NCBI GenBank assembly: GCA_031553415.1
Contig: JAVBLO010000036.1
Coordinates: 1 to 28,590, forward strand
DNA from: JAIRVZ01 sp031553415
GTDB taxonomy: Bacteria; Bacteroidota; Bacteroidia; Bacteroidales; Azobacteroidaceae
Direction of reading: 5' to 3'
Length of the DNA stretch: 28,590 nucleotides
Under the pieces are notes generated by a model that did not search any database, was not told the DNA's origin, and saw only the letters and a list, made by a program, of their open reading frames with translations. The position numbers were made by a program, and so were the translations under genes. Below are positions 1 to 8,571 of the stretch, piece by piece (positions within the stretch are counted from its first letter, which is position 1; the number at the start of each line of letters is the position of its first letter).

Positions 1-966
1 GATACCTATCTTTTGCCGGTACCCATCCACTATTTTTCCTTTGCCATCTTTAATGGTTACAACCAAATTATACAAACTGGGAGAATCGGGTGACCACAAA
101 TCGGGATTTTTAATTTTAACCTTATTCTCAACAGATTTCGAGGTGTTTGAAAGTAGTTTTATTTTTTGCTTCAATTGAATAACAGGTTTTCCATCGAGAC
201 GTTGAAGATTATATTCGATATTTCCTTCAAAAGAATTTTTACTACCATTCCGGAGATGCAATTTAAGCAAAATATCAGCCGATGATTTTGAAACATTATC
301 ATAGGCGACAAATAATCCTCCTCCTGCCTTTTCTTCTTCATAATTAGGGTCGGTAATATAAATATCATTATGTGTTATCAACCAGCAATCGCGGTATATT
401 CCTCCTGCGTATGTAAAGTCCAATACATCCTGAAATTTTCCGGGAGGATAAGCCGTATCATCGCTATTGTCGACCCACACAGCAACCACATTGTCTTCGT
501 CCCACCTGATATAATCCGATACATCTACAATGACCGGCAAATATCCGCCAAAATGTTCTTTCAGCAATTGATTGTTGACATAAACCTTACTTTTACCCAT
601 GATGGCTTCAAAGTGTAAAAATATTTTTTTGTCTTTCATCCGGTTTTCGGGAGTAAAATGTTTGCGATACCAAACGATTCCCTGATAGTTAATACATCCG
701 CTTGCTTCCAATGGCAATAATTCTATTCCATCAGGTAATGAAACCACTTGCCAATTTTTGTCATTAAAATTTGACTGCCAGGCATCTGTGGCATCACCAA
801 TATGCATACGCCATGCTGGGTTCATGCTATATACACTTCGTCCTGTATTTTTTACTTCATAAAAACCTGCAGTAGAAAATTCAGGTTTATGTTGCGATTT
901 AAGGGTATTTGCAAATGTAAACAGAAGGAAAATGACAATTCCGGATATCAATTTTAGTAATCTCAT
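1..966 (-). CDS. GH2 beta-glycosidase (beta-galactosidase type), N-terminal part, cut by window edge
   Basis: Open frame of 322 codons from ATG at 966 to the window edge, with no stop; the 3' part lies outside. It starts with a signal peptide (MRLLKLISGIVIFLLFTFAN), so the enzyme is exported. Residues about 35-200 read as the jelly-roll sugar-binding domain of family GH2, including the family-like string EASGCINYQGIVWYRKHF and, later, YAGGIYRDCWL. Residues about 210-315 look like the following immunoglobulin-like domain (NPDLWSPDSPSLYNL). The TIM barrel with the two catalytic glutamates is not in view, so the substrate cannot be judged; beta-galactosidase or a related exo-beta-glycosidase is most likely. 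It diverges from the HTCS gene and shares a 241-bp intergenic region with it. The family call is firm; the specificity is not. Confidence 0.88.
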   Translation of the reverse strand, partial: MRLLKLISGIVIFLLFTFANTLKSQHKPEFSTAGFYEVKNTGRSVYSMNPAWRMHIGDATDAWQSNFNDKNWQVVSLPDGIELLPLEASGCINYQGIVWYRKHFTPENRMKDKKIFLHFEAIMGKSKVYVNNQLLKEHFGGYLPVIVDVSDYIRWDEDNVVAVWVDNSDDTAYPPGKFQDVLDFTYAGGIYRDCWLITHNDIYITDPNYEEEKAGGGLFVAYDNVSKSSADILLKLHLRNGSKNSFEGNIEYNLQRLDGKPVIQLKQKIKLLSNTSKSVENKVKIKNPDLWSPDSPSLYNLVVTIKDGKGKIVDGYRQKIGI

Positions 967-1035
967 AAATTGCAAATTAATTTTATGGTTCTTTTATGAC
1001 AATTCGATCTAAGCGCCGCTTATGACTCATTCATA

Positions 1036-1043
1036 CAAATGTA
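1036..1043 (-). promoter_or_regulatory. -7 box for the divergent GH2 gene
   Basis: On the minus strand this reads TACATTTG, an exact match to the Bacteroidota -7 consensus TAnnTTTG. It lies 70 bp upstream of the GH2 start codon. I see no good TTTG-type -33 box at the usual 19-21 bp spacing, so the promoter is either weak or activator-dependent. Confidence 0.45.
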
Positions 1044-1090
1044 TAGCTTTCTATTTAAGTCATGAGACCATTTACAACCATCTTTTGAAA

Positions 1091-1130
1091 ATGTCTTAAA
1101 TAAAAACCATAATGTCTCAAATAAATACCA
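1091..1130 (+). promoter_or_regulatory. Candidate HTCS operator: two 19-bp direct repeats at 21-bp pitch
   Basis: Units ATGTCTTAAATAAAAACCA (1091-1109) and ATGTCTCAAATAAATACCA (1112-1130) match at 17 of 19 positions and are offset by exactly 21 bp, two helical turns. This arrangement suits an AraC-type DNA-binding domain acting as a dimer. The left unit starts 80 bp before the -7 box of the HTCS gene. A diverged copy with the same pitch and position lies upstream of the GH76 operon at 5261-5300. A further TGTCTCAA on the minus strand (1156-1149) overlaps the -33 region. Confidence 0.6.
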
Positions 1131-1147
1131 AATGAAAATTCAAATAA

Positions 1148-1178
1148 CTTGAGACAAGAATATTTCTCCTTATATTTG
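1148..1178 (+). promoter_or_regulatory. Promoter of the HTCS gene
   Basis: The -7 box TATATTTG (1171-1178) fits TAnnTTTG exactly. A weak -33 element CTTG (1148-1151) precedes it at 19 bp. The start codon is 30 bp downstream, implying a short leader. The direct repeats at 1091-1130 end 17 bp before the -33 element, a usual place for an activator. Confidence 0.55.
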
Positions 1179-1207
1179 TATGCAAAGAATCTTTAATCAA
1201 TGTATCC

Positions 1208-4200
1208 ATGAATTTTGTCAAACTAAAACTTCTCTTCATTTTCACAGCCTTTTTTTTCGGAAACTGTCTTGCCAATAACATCCGGCAAATTTCGAATAAA
1301 GAAGGACTATCCAACAGCGCTATATTATCCATGTGTCAGGACAAGGAAGGTTTTATGTGGTTTGGTTCCTGTGATGGGGTTAATTTATTCGACGGGTTAC
1401 ACATTGATGTTTATAATTCCATCAACGAAAAGACTAATTTTTCAGGAAGTATTATCAAGAAAATAATAGAAGTAGAAGACGGCACCTTATGGGTACATAC
1501 AAACTATGGATTAGACCATTTCGACAAAAGAAACAAATCACTTCAATCATTTAAACAATTTACAGGAGATTATTACTTCATAGCCAAAAGTAAAAAAAAC
1601 ATCATTTTTATCATTAATGACAATAATAAAATTCATTATTATCATAAAAAATCAGATGAATTCAAAACAATAAAAATGGAGAATCTGACGTATGAAAATG
1701 TTGTTGGTCTTACAAGTGATCAAAATGGGGATTTATGGATATTCACAAAAGACGGAGTGATCCGGAAATACTCAATCCTGGATAAAGAAAACGGAGAATT
1801 AGGATTGGAATTCTCCAATACAATGGAACATAACCTTCCATTCTTGTATTGCTTAGAGGACGAATATACAACCTACGTGGTAGATACCAATTATGATTTA
1901 TACTGTATAAACCGTCAGAAAAACACTAAAAAATTCATATACAACCTCAAAAAAAATATCCTTGAAAACGGAGAAATACTCTCTTTGGTAAAGTATTCAG
2001 GAGATTATTTTATTGGATATAAAAGCAATGGCTTATATCGTCTCCAGACTCATCAGGGAACAATTACCGGGGAACCTGAAAAAATGAATATACAATCCGG
2101 CATTTTTTGTATGTTGAAAGATAGATTTCAGGATATTTTATGGATAGGAACTGACGGGCAAGGGATATTTATGTATTACAATGATGAATATACAATCCGC
2201 TCCATGACATCCAACATGTATTTCAGTCAAATAGAAAAGCCATTGAGAGCTATTTTCCTTGATAACCAGAACACCCTTTGGATAGGCACAAAAGGAGATG
2301 GAATCGTAAAAATACCGGATTTCCATTTCGACAACGACAACGGTACAAAGAAAAAAGAATACATTACATCAAGCAACAGTACATTAAAAGACAATTCGGT
2401 TTATGCTTTTGCTCAAAGCCGCCGGAATATACTCTGGATAGGAACTGAAGAAGGGATTAATTACTATTCTTACAAAAATAAATCTTTAATAAAGTTTGAT
2501 ATCAAAGCAGATGATAATAAAGATGTGATATTTGTCCATTCAATCGTTGAGCTAAATGATTCAACCCTTTGGATCGCAACCGTTGGTACAGGAATAGTTA
2601 AAGTAGGACTATCCTGGAACAAGGATATTCCTTTCGTAAAATCTGCAAAAAGAATTTACATAAAAGACAAGCAATTCTCTAATAATCTTTATTTTACAGC
2701 TTACGAAGAAGACAGTTGTTCTGTATGGTTCGGCAACCGGGGGTTTGGCGCATTTAATATCAAATCCGGGAAAAACGAGTTTCATCAGGTTTTAATCGAC
2801 AAAAAAAATGAGAATCAGGCATTAAATGACATTTTCTGTATTCAGAAAGATCGTGCCGGAAACTTTTGGTTCGGAACCAGTGCCGGATTGGTTAAATATT
2901 CACCGGATAATGAAAAAATCAAAATATTCAATACTAATTACGGATTTGCCAACAACATGATTCACGGCATGTTGGAGGACTCAAAAAACAATCTCTGGCT
3001 AAGCACCAACCAAGGTCTCCTGAAGTTCAATACCGGCAATGAAACTTTTCGTGTTTATAACCAAACAGCAGGATTAGAAATCATAGAATTCAGCGACGGA
3101 GCCTTTTTCAAAGATACTAACAGGGGAACATTGTATTTTGGTGGGATTAACGGATTATCCGGCATCGAAGAAAACAATTACAAACCAAAAGAATATACTC
3201 CTTTAATCCAACTCAATAAGCTTACCATTTTTGGAGTGGAATATAACATAAATGATTATATATCAAAGCAAGATAATAAAGAATCATTGGTATTAAATTA
3301 CAGTCAAAACTTTTTTTCTATTTCATTCACCGCCATCGATTATATAAACGGGAATAATTATTCATACTTCTATAAGTTAAATAATTCCGGCAGCAGTTGG
3401 ATAAACAACGGGAATTCGAATAGCATTCCTTTTACGAATGTATCTCCGGGAGAATCAAACTTGTTAATCAAATACAGAAACAATACGACAGGCAAAGAAA
3501 GCCCGGTATTTTCCATGCTTATTAAAGTAAATCCGCCATGGTATAGTTCTACAATTGCTTATTTTATATACATATTAGCCATTCTCACACTCTCTCTTTT
3601 TATCATAAGAGAAATTATTATCCGTAGTAATAACAAAAAAAACAGGATGCTCGAAAAGCTGAAACAAGAACATGAGGTAGAAGTATATGAATCCAAACTC
3701 AAGTTTTTCACTAATATTGCACATGAATTCTGTACTCCTTTAACGCTTATTTACGGTCCTTGCAGCCGCATTTTATCGCACAGCGGATCCGATAAATTCG
3801 TTATCAAATACACTGAATTAATTCAACGGAATGCAGAAAGACTAAACAATCTGATCCAGGACTTAATTGAATTCCGGCGGATAGAAACCGGAAACAGGCC
3901 ATTGCATGTCGAGTCGGTTGCCATCAATAATTTAATAGAAAATATATCATCTTCTTTCAATGATTTAAGCGAATCGTTGAATATAAATATTGTAAAAACG
4001 ATACAAGCTCCTCTGCAATGGAATACCGACAAGCAATTTTTAGAAATCATCATTACCAACCTGGTATCCAATGCATTTAAATATTCGATAGATAACCACG
4101 CTATTAAAATAAATGCTTGTATAACAGATGACATGTTGGAAATTTCAATATCCAATAAAGGAAAAGGAATATTGGAACGGGAAATCAAAAAAGCATTCGA

Positions 4201-5254
4201 CCGGTACTCTATCCTGGATAATTTTGAAAATCAAAATGCAAAAAATGTTTCATCCAGAAACGGATTGGGATTGGCTATCACACATAGCATGGTCACTTTA
4301 TTAAACGGGACTATCGATGTAAAAAGCGTTCCAAACGAAAGAACCGAATTTATTGTCCGGCTACCGGATATTCCATTGGATTCACAAACCAAAGAACAAT
4401 CCAAATTATTGCCTCCATTGAGACTTAAAAAAGAATATGAATCTCCATTGAAGTTGCCTCAATATAAATTTGACAAATTCAAATCTACCATTTTAATCAT
4501 TGACGATGATATTGAAATTCTTTGGCTGATAAGCGAAATATTCGTTGACTCTTATAATGTAATACCGATGAATGATTCCATTGAGGCGAAAAAACTATTG
4601 GAAACCACGCATCCGGATATTATCATCTGCGATATAATGATTCCTAAATTAGATGGCATATCATTAGTTGTTGATATTAAGGCGAATCCTAAAACCGCTC
4701 ACATTCCGATTATCCTTGTTTCTGCCAAACATTCCATTGAAGAACAAATAGAAGGAATTGACGCAGGAGCGGAAATGTACGTCACTAAACCATTCAATGT
4801 CGAATATTTAAAGAAAATCATTAAACGGTCCATGGCTCAAAAAGAAACATTGAAAAACTATCTGAGTTCTCCTTTGAGCGCATTCGACTTTGTTGACGGG
4901 AAAATGACTCACAAAGAAAGTCATCAGTTTGTTCAGAACATGCTGGATGTTATCAATAAAAACATCAACAACAAAGATTTATCTGCTAAATTTATTGCCA
5001 ATGAAATGTCGATCGGTTTGAGACAGATGTACCGGAAATTAGCAGAGATCACCGATCAGAGCCCATTAGACATGATCAGGGAATCACGGCTTCATATTGC
5101 ACAAAATTTACTGACATCTACCAAAATGACAGTAGATGAAATTGTTTACAAATCGGGATTCCAAACCAAAGGAGCATTTTTCAAAACTTTCTCTGCCAAA
5201 TTCGGATGTACTCCGGGAGAATACAGAGAAAGAGAAAGCAAAAAGGAAAGATAG
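1208..5254 (+). CDS. Hybrid two-component system sensor-regulator (HTCS)
   Basis: One 1348-residue inner-membrane protein that senses a glycan breakdown product in the periplasm and activates PUL transcription. After a signal peptide come 11-12 beta-propeller repeats of the type LWIGTxxGI (about residues 30-680), a Y_Y_Y domain (about 696-770), and a membrane helix near 778-800. The histidine kinase follows: H839 in AHEFCTPLTLI, the N-box TNLVSNAFKYS near 951, the G1 box SNKGKGI near 983, and the G2 box NGLGLAI near 1018. The receiver domain has its phospho-acceptor at D1142 (CDIMIP). An AraC-type helix-turn-helix fills about 1260-1343. The H-box has Cys where Arg is usual, and the G1 Asp is Asn. 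ATG 1208 is chosen because it starts a clean signal peptide and lies just downstream of a consensus promoter. The candidate operator upstream suggests autoregulation. Confidence 0.96.
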   Translation: MNFVKLKLLFIFTAFFFGNCLANNIRQISNKEGLSNSAILSMCQDKEGFMWFGSCDGVNLFDGLHIDVYNSINEKTNFSGSIIKKIIEVEDGTLWVHTNYGLDHFDKRNKSLQSFKQFTGDYYFIAKSKKNIIFIINDNNKIHYYHKKSDEFKTIKMENLTYENVVGLTSDQNGDLWIFTKDGVIRKYSILDKENGELGLEFSNTMEHNLPFLYCLEDEYTTYVVDTNYDLYCINRQKNTKKFIYNLKKNILENGEILSLVKYSGDYFIGYKSNGLYRLQTHQGTITGEPEKMNIQSGIFCMLKDRFQDILWIGTDGQGIFMYYNDEYTIRSMTSNMYFSQIEKPLRAIFLDNQNTLWIGTKGDGIVKIPDFHFDNDNGTKKKEYITSSNSTLKDNSVYAFAQSRRNILWIGTEEGINYYSYKNKSLIKFDIKADDNKDVIFVHSIVELNDSTLWIATVGTGIVKVGLSWNKDIPFVKSAKRIYIKDKQFSNNLYFTAYEEDSCSVWFGNRGFGAFNIKSGKNEFHQVLIDKKNENQALNDIFCIQKDRAGNFWFGTSAGLVKYSPDNEKIKIFNTNYGFANNMIHGMLEDSKNNLWLSTNQGLLKFNTGNETFRVYNQTAGLEIIEFSDGAFFKDTNRGTLYFGGINGLSGIEENNYKPKEYTPLIQLNKLTIFGVEYNINDYISKQDNKESLVLNYSQNFFSISFTAIDYINGNNYSYFYKLNNSGSSWINNGNSNSIPFTNVSPGESNLLIKYRNNTTGKESPVFSMLIKVNPPWYSSTIAYFIYILAILTLSLFIIREIIIRSNNKKNRMLEKLKQEHEVEVYESKLKFFTNIAHEFCTPLTLIYGPCSRILSHSGSDKFVIKYTELIQRNAERLNNLIQDLIEFRRIETGNRPLHVESVAINNLIENISSSFNDLSESLNINIVKTIQAPLQWNTDKQFLEIIITNLVSNAFKYSIDNHAIKINACITDDMLEISISNKGKGILEREIKKAFDRYSILDNFENQNAKNVSSRNGLGLAITHSMVTLLNGTIDVKSVPNERTEFIVRLPDIPLDSQTKEQSKLLPPLRLKKEYESPLKLPQYKFDKFKSTILIIDDDIEILWLISEIFVDSYNVIPMNDSIEAKKLLETTHPDIIICDIMIPKLDGISLVVDIKANPKTAHIPIILVSAKHSIEEQIEGIDAGAEMYVTKPFNVEYLKKIIKRSMAQKETLKNYLSSPLSAFDFVDGKMTHKESHQFVQNMLDVINKNINNKDLSAKFIANEMSIGLRQMYRKLAEITDQSPLDMIRESRLHIAQNLLTSTKMTVDEIVYKSGFQTKGAFFKTFSAKFGCTPGEYRERESKKER

Positions 5255-5260
5255 TTTGAT

Positions 5261-5300
5261 GTGTCACAAATGCAGACAACTATGTCATGTTTATTGACCA
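5261..5300 (+). promoter_or_regulatory. Candidate HTCS operator upstream of the main operon
   Basis: Units GTGTCACAAATGCAGACAA (5261-5279) and ATGTCATGTTTATTGACCA (5282-5300) are again offset by exactly 21 bp. Across these two and the two units at 1091-1130, columns 2-5 (TGTC), 11 (T), 16-17 (AC) and 19 (A) are invariant. The first unit starts 81 bp before the -7 box, against 80 bp at the HTCS gene. These units are more diverged than the upstream pair, so the call rests mainly on the shared pitch and position. Confidence 0.55.
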
Positions 5301-5317
5301 TTAAGTAATAATTACAG

Positions 5318-5349
5318 ATTGCGCCCAATAAATAATTGAAATAACTTTG
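5318..5349 (+). promoter_or_regulatory. Promoter of the GH76-to-ApbE operon
   Basis: The -7 box TAACTTTG (5342-5349) matches TAnnTTTG exactly. A weak -33 element ATTG (5318-5321) sits 20 bp upstream, and the GH76 start codon is 25 bp downstream. The weak -33 element together with direct repeats ending 17 bp before it fits an activator-dependent promoter. Confidence 0.55.
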
Positions 5350-5374
5350 CCCTATCAATTAAATCTTAAGATCC

Positions 5375-6556
5375 ATGATTCCAAAAAACCTGATAATTCC
5401 ATGTGCTTTTCTTTCAACTTTACTATTGTTGATTAGTTGTAAGACTCAATCGGAATTTCAAAACAAAGCGGATTTAACACTCCGGGCGATCTATCATAAT
5501 TATTCTATAAAAGATACACATTTGCTAAGGGAAACATATCCTTTTAATGAAGATTATACCGCTTCTTATTTATCGGATGAAAAACAAGCCAAACGCAAAA
5601 ATCCTTATTCATATTTGTGGCCATATTCCGGAACTTTATCCGCAACAACGGCTCTATACGAAATTGCAAAAGAAAAAAAATATGCCGCCATTCTTGAGGA
5701 AAAAGTATTTCCCGGACTCGAAGAATATTTTGATACGAAAAGAACGCCACATGCTTATGCATCTTACGTTAATTCGGCTCCGCAATCCGACCGTTTTTAT
5801 GACGATAATATCTGGATAGGTCTTGATTTTACTGATTTGTATCTGCTCACAAAAGACAACTATTATTTAGAAAAAGCAAAATCAATCTGGAAATTCATCG
5901 AAAGCGGAACAGATAATAAATTAGGTGGTGGTATTTATTGGTGCGAACAAAAGAAAAACTCTAAAAACACATGTTCCAATGCCCCGGGAGCAGTATATGC
6001 ATTGAAGTTATTTGAAGCCACAGCCGATAGTTCTTATTTTCACCAAGGTAAAAATCTTTATCATTGGACTAAAGAAAATTTACAGGATTCTTCCGACTTT
6101 CTGTATTACGACAATATAAATCTTTCAGGAAAAATCAAGAACTGGAAGTTCCCTTATAACAGCGGGCAAATGCTGCAAGCCGCTTCTCTTTTATATAAAC
6201 TAACCGGCAAAAAAGTCTATTTAGATGATGCCCGGAATATCGCCCAATCAGCATATTCTCATTTTTTTACCGATTTTACAACAAACAAAGGCAAAACTTT
6301 TAAAATACTAAGAAACGAAGACAACTGGTTTATATGTATCATGTTAAGAGGATATATAGAACTTTATAATATAGACAAAAACGCTCTTTATATCAATGCA
6401 TTCCGGGAAAATTTAAACTTCGCATGGGAAAATATGCGGGAAAATAACGGCCTTTTCAACAAAGACTGGACAGGAAAAACAAAAAATGACTTTAAGTGGT
6501 TGCTGACGCAAGCCGCAATGGCTGAAATGTATGCCCGCATGGCTGCATTGAAATAA
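5375..6556 (+). CDS. GH76 endo-alpha-1,6-mannanase-like lipoprotein
   Basis: Family GH76 enzymes cut the alpha-1,6-mannose backbone of fungal and bacterial mannans. The 393-residue protein starts with a lipoprotein signal (LISC, Cys22), so it is expected to be membrane-anchored, perhaps at the cell surface. The GH76 signature with paired catalytic aspartates is visible as RFYDDNIWIGLDF (D143-D144), followed by GGGIYW and CSNAPGAVYALKL, and repeated helical hairpins typical of an (alpha/alpha)6 barrel run through the chain. Length is normal for a single-domain member. It is the first gene of the long plus-strand operon, directly behind the HTCS-type operator, as expected for the backbone-cutting enzyme. 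Exact linkage specificity is inferred from the family. Confidence 0.9.
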   Translation: MIPKNLIIPCAFLSTLLLLISCKTQSEFQNKADLTLRAIYHNYSIKDTHLLRETYPFNEDYTASYLSDEKQAKRKNPYSYLWPYSGTLSATTALYEIAKEKKYAAILEEKVFPGLEEYFDTKRTPHAYASYVNSAPQSDRFYDDNIWIGLDFTDLYLLTKDNYYLEKAKSIWKFIESGTDNKLGGGIYWCEQKKNSKNTCSNAPGAVYALKLFEATADSSYFHQGKNLYHWTKENLQDSSDFLYYDNINLSGKIKNWKFPYNSGQMLQAASLLYKLTGKKVYLDDARNIAQSAYSHFFTDFTTNKGKTFKILRNEDNWFICIMLRGYIELYNIDKNALYINAFRENLNFAWENMRENNGLFNKDWTGKTKNDFKWLLTQAAMAEMYARMAALK

Positions 6557-6592
6557 TTTATGAACAATGATTAACTCTATAAATAACACAAA

Positions 6593-8560
6593 ATGATGAT
6601 TAAAACGCTATTAACAAAAAGTGCATTAGGAGCGGTTGTTATGTTATTATTTTCTTTTTCTGCTAAGGCGGAGCAGAAAGAATCTGTAACATCTCCCGAC
6701 AAACAATTGAATGTTGAGATCCGGATCGCAGATAAAATCTACTATTCAGTTAAATCGGGAAATGAATTAATATTAGATAATTGTTATCTGCAACTGAATC
6801 TTGAAAACGAAGTATTAGGAAAAAATCCAAAATTGAAAGGAACAAAAAAGAAAGCTGTTTCTGAAGAGAAAAAAGCGGTTATTCCATTTAAAAGTTCGGT
6901 AACAAAAAATCAATATAATTCGCTTGTATTAAATTTCAAAGGCGACTACTCGGTTGAATTCCGTGTTTTTGACGATGGATTGGCTTACCGTTTCATTACT
7001 CAGAAAAAAGGAGAAATAGCTGTCACAGACGAAACATTCGCAATCCAGTTCCCGGCTGATTATGATATTTCCTTATCACAGGTAAATTCATTTAAAACAG
7101 CTTACGAAGAACCTTATTCCCATCTGAAAACAAAAGCCTTCCACGAAACAGGGAAGAAAACAACATTGCCTGTGTTAATCAATACAAACAAACAAAACTG
7201 TAAAATACTGATTTCGGAAGCAGAATTGTTCGACTACCCCTGTATGTTCCTGCAAGGCACCACCGATAATGGAATGACAAGTGCATTTCCTAAATGCCCG
7301 TTAGAATTCGGGGAAGATGGCGACCGCAGCCTGAAAATACTGAAAGAAGCAAATTATATTGCCAAAACTTCCGGCAACAGGAATTTCCCCTGGAGATATT
7401 TTGTAATCACCCACATAGATGGGCAATTACTCGAAAATCAGATGACCTTCAAATTATCAGATCCAACCATACTAAAAGAAACTTCATGGATTAGACCCGG
7501 ACAAGTGAGCTGGGAATGGTGGAACGATGCTTCTCCCTACGGACCGGATGTGAATTTCGTTGCCGGATACAATCTCGAAACATATAAATATTACATCGAC
7601 TTTGCTTCTAAATATGGTATCCCTTATATTATTATGGACGAAGGCTGGGCTCAAAGCACCCGTGATCCGTTCACTCCCAATCCGAAAGTAGATGTACACG
7701 AACTGATTCGTTACGGAAAAACAAAAAACGTGGGAATTGTTTTGTGGCTTACCTGGTTAACCGTTGAAAACAATTTCAACCTGTTCAAAACATTCAACGA
7801 ATGGGGAGTTGCCGGTTTAAAAATCGACTTCATGGACAGAAGCGATCAATGGATGGTTAACTACTATGAAAGAGTCGCCAAAGAAGCTGCGGCCAATAAA
7901 CTTTTTGTTGATTTCCATGGTTCTTTCAAACCTGCCGGATTAGAATATAAATACCCGAATGTATTATCATACGAAGGCGTAAGAGGATTGGAACAAGGCG
8001 GCGGTTGCCGTCCCGAAAACAATGTTTACCTTCCTTTCATGAGGAACGCTGTAGGCCCGATGGATTTCACTCCGGGAGCCATGATCAATATGCAACCCGA
8101 CGTATATAGTTCACGCAGACCCAACAATGCAGGAATGGGAACACGCGCCAACCAGATGGCCATGTTTGTCGTTTTCGAAAGCGGTTTGCAAATGCTTGCC
8201 GACAATCCTACCTTATATTACCGGAATAATGAATGTACCGAATTTATCACCCAGGTTCCTGTTACCTGGGATAAAACAATTGCTTTGGATGCCGTAGCCG
8301 GCGAATACCTTGTGGTAGCGAAACGCAAAGGGGAAAAATGGTTTATCGGCGCCATGACGAACAATACAGAAAGAGAACTACAATTAGATTTATCTTTCTT
8401 AAACTCCGGCAAAAACTACCAAATGACTTCATTCGAAGATGGAATCAATGCAGGAAGACAAGCTATGGATTACCGCAAAAAAACATCTCCGGTAAAGAAA
8501 GGTGAAAAAATAACAATCAAACTGGCTCGCAATGGCGGCTGGGCAGCTGTAATAAATTAA
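6593..8560 (+). CDS. GH97 glycoside hydrolase, retaining-type (alpha-galactosidase-like)
   Basis: A 655-residue periplasmic exo-acting alpha-glycosidase. Signal peptide about 1-26 (cleavage near AKA-E). The GH97 N-terminal beta-sandwich (about 30-290) is followed by SWIRPGQVSWEWWND and a TIM barrel with IIMDEGWAQ. GLKIDFMDR carries D412, which lines up with the nucleophile of the retaining subgroup typified by BtGH97b; inverting SusB-like enzymes lack it. E461 in LSYEGVRG fits the acid/base. A C-terminal beta domain follows. By this reasoning alpha-galactosidase (or another retaining alpha-glycosidase) is more likely than SusB-type alpha-glucosidase. A second in-frame ATG lies at 6596; the choice changes one residue only. 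It is 36 bp downstream of the GH76 gene and 11 bp upstream of the GH38 gene. Confidence 0.93.
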   Translation: MMIKTLLTKSALGAVVMLLFSFSAKAEQKESVTSPDKQLNVEIRIADKIYYSVKSGNELILDNCYLQLNLENEVLGKNPKLKGTKKKAVSEEKKAVIPFKSSVTKNQYNSLVLNFKGDYSVEFRVFDDGLAYRFITQKKGEIAVTDETFAIQFPADYDISLSQVNSFKTAYEEPYSHLKTKAFHETGKKTTLPVLINTNKQNCKILISEAELFDYPCMFLQGTTDNGMTSAFPKCPLEFGEDGDRSLKILKEANYIAKTSGNRNFPWRYFVITHIDGQLLENQMTFKLSDPTILKETSWIRPGQVSWEWWNDASPYGPDVNFVAGYNLETYKYYIDFASKYGIPYIIMDEGWAQSTRDPFTPNPKVDVHELIRYGKTKNVGIVLWLTWLTVENNFNLFKTFNEWGVAGLKIDFMDRSDQWMVNYYERVAKEAAANKLFVDFHGSFKPAGLEYKYPNVLSYEGVRGLEQGGGCRPENNVYLPFMRNAVGPMDFTPGAMINMQPDVYSSRRPNNAGMGTRANQMAMFVVFESGLQMLADNPTLYYRNNECTEFITQVPVTWDKTIALDAVAGEYLVVAKRKGEKWFIGAMTNNTERELQLDLSFLNSGKNYQMTSFEDGINAGRQAMDYRKKTSPVKKGEKITIKLARNGGWAAVIN

Positions 8561-8571
8561 GAGTTAAGAAT

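Noticed and set aside
370..618. Plus-strand open frame of 82 codons at the left edge
   Set aside because: It is the shadow of the minus-strand GH2 gene, which has a signal peptide and family motifs over the whole interval.
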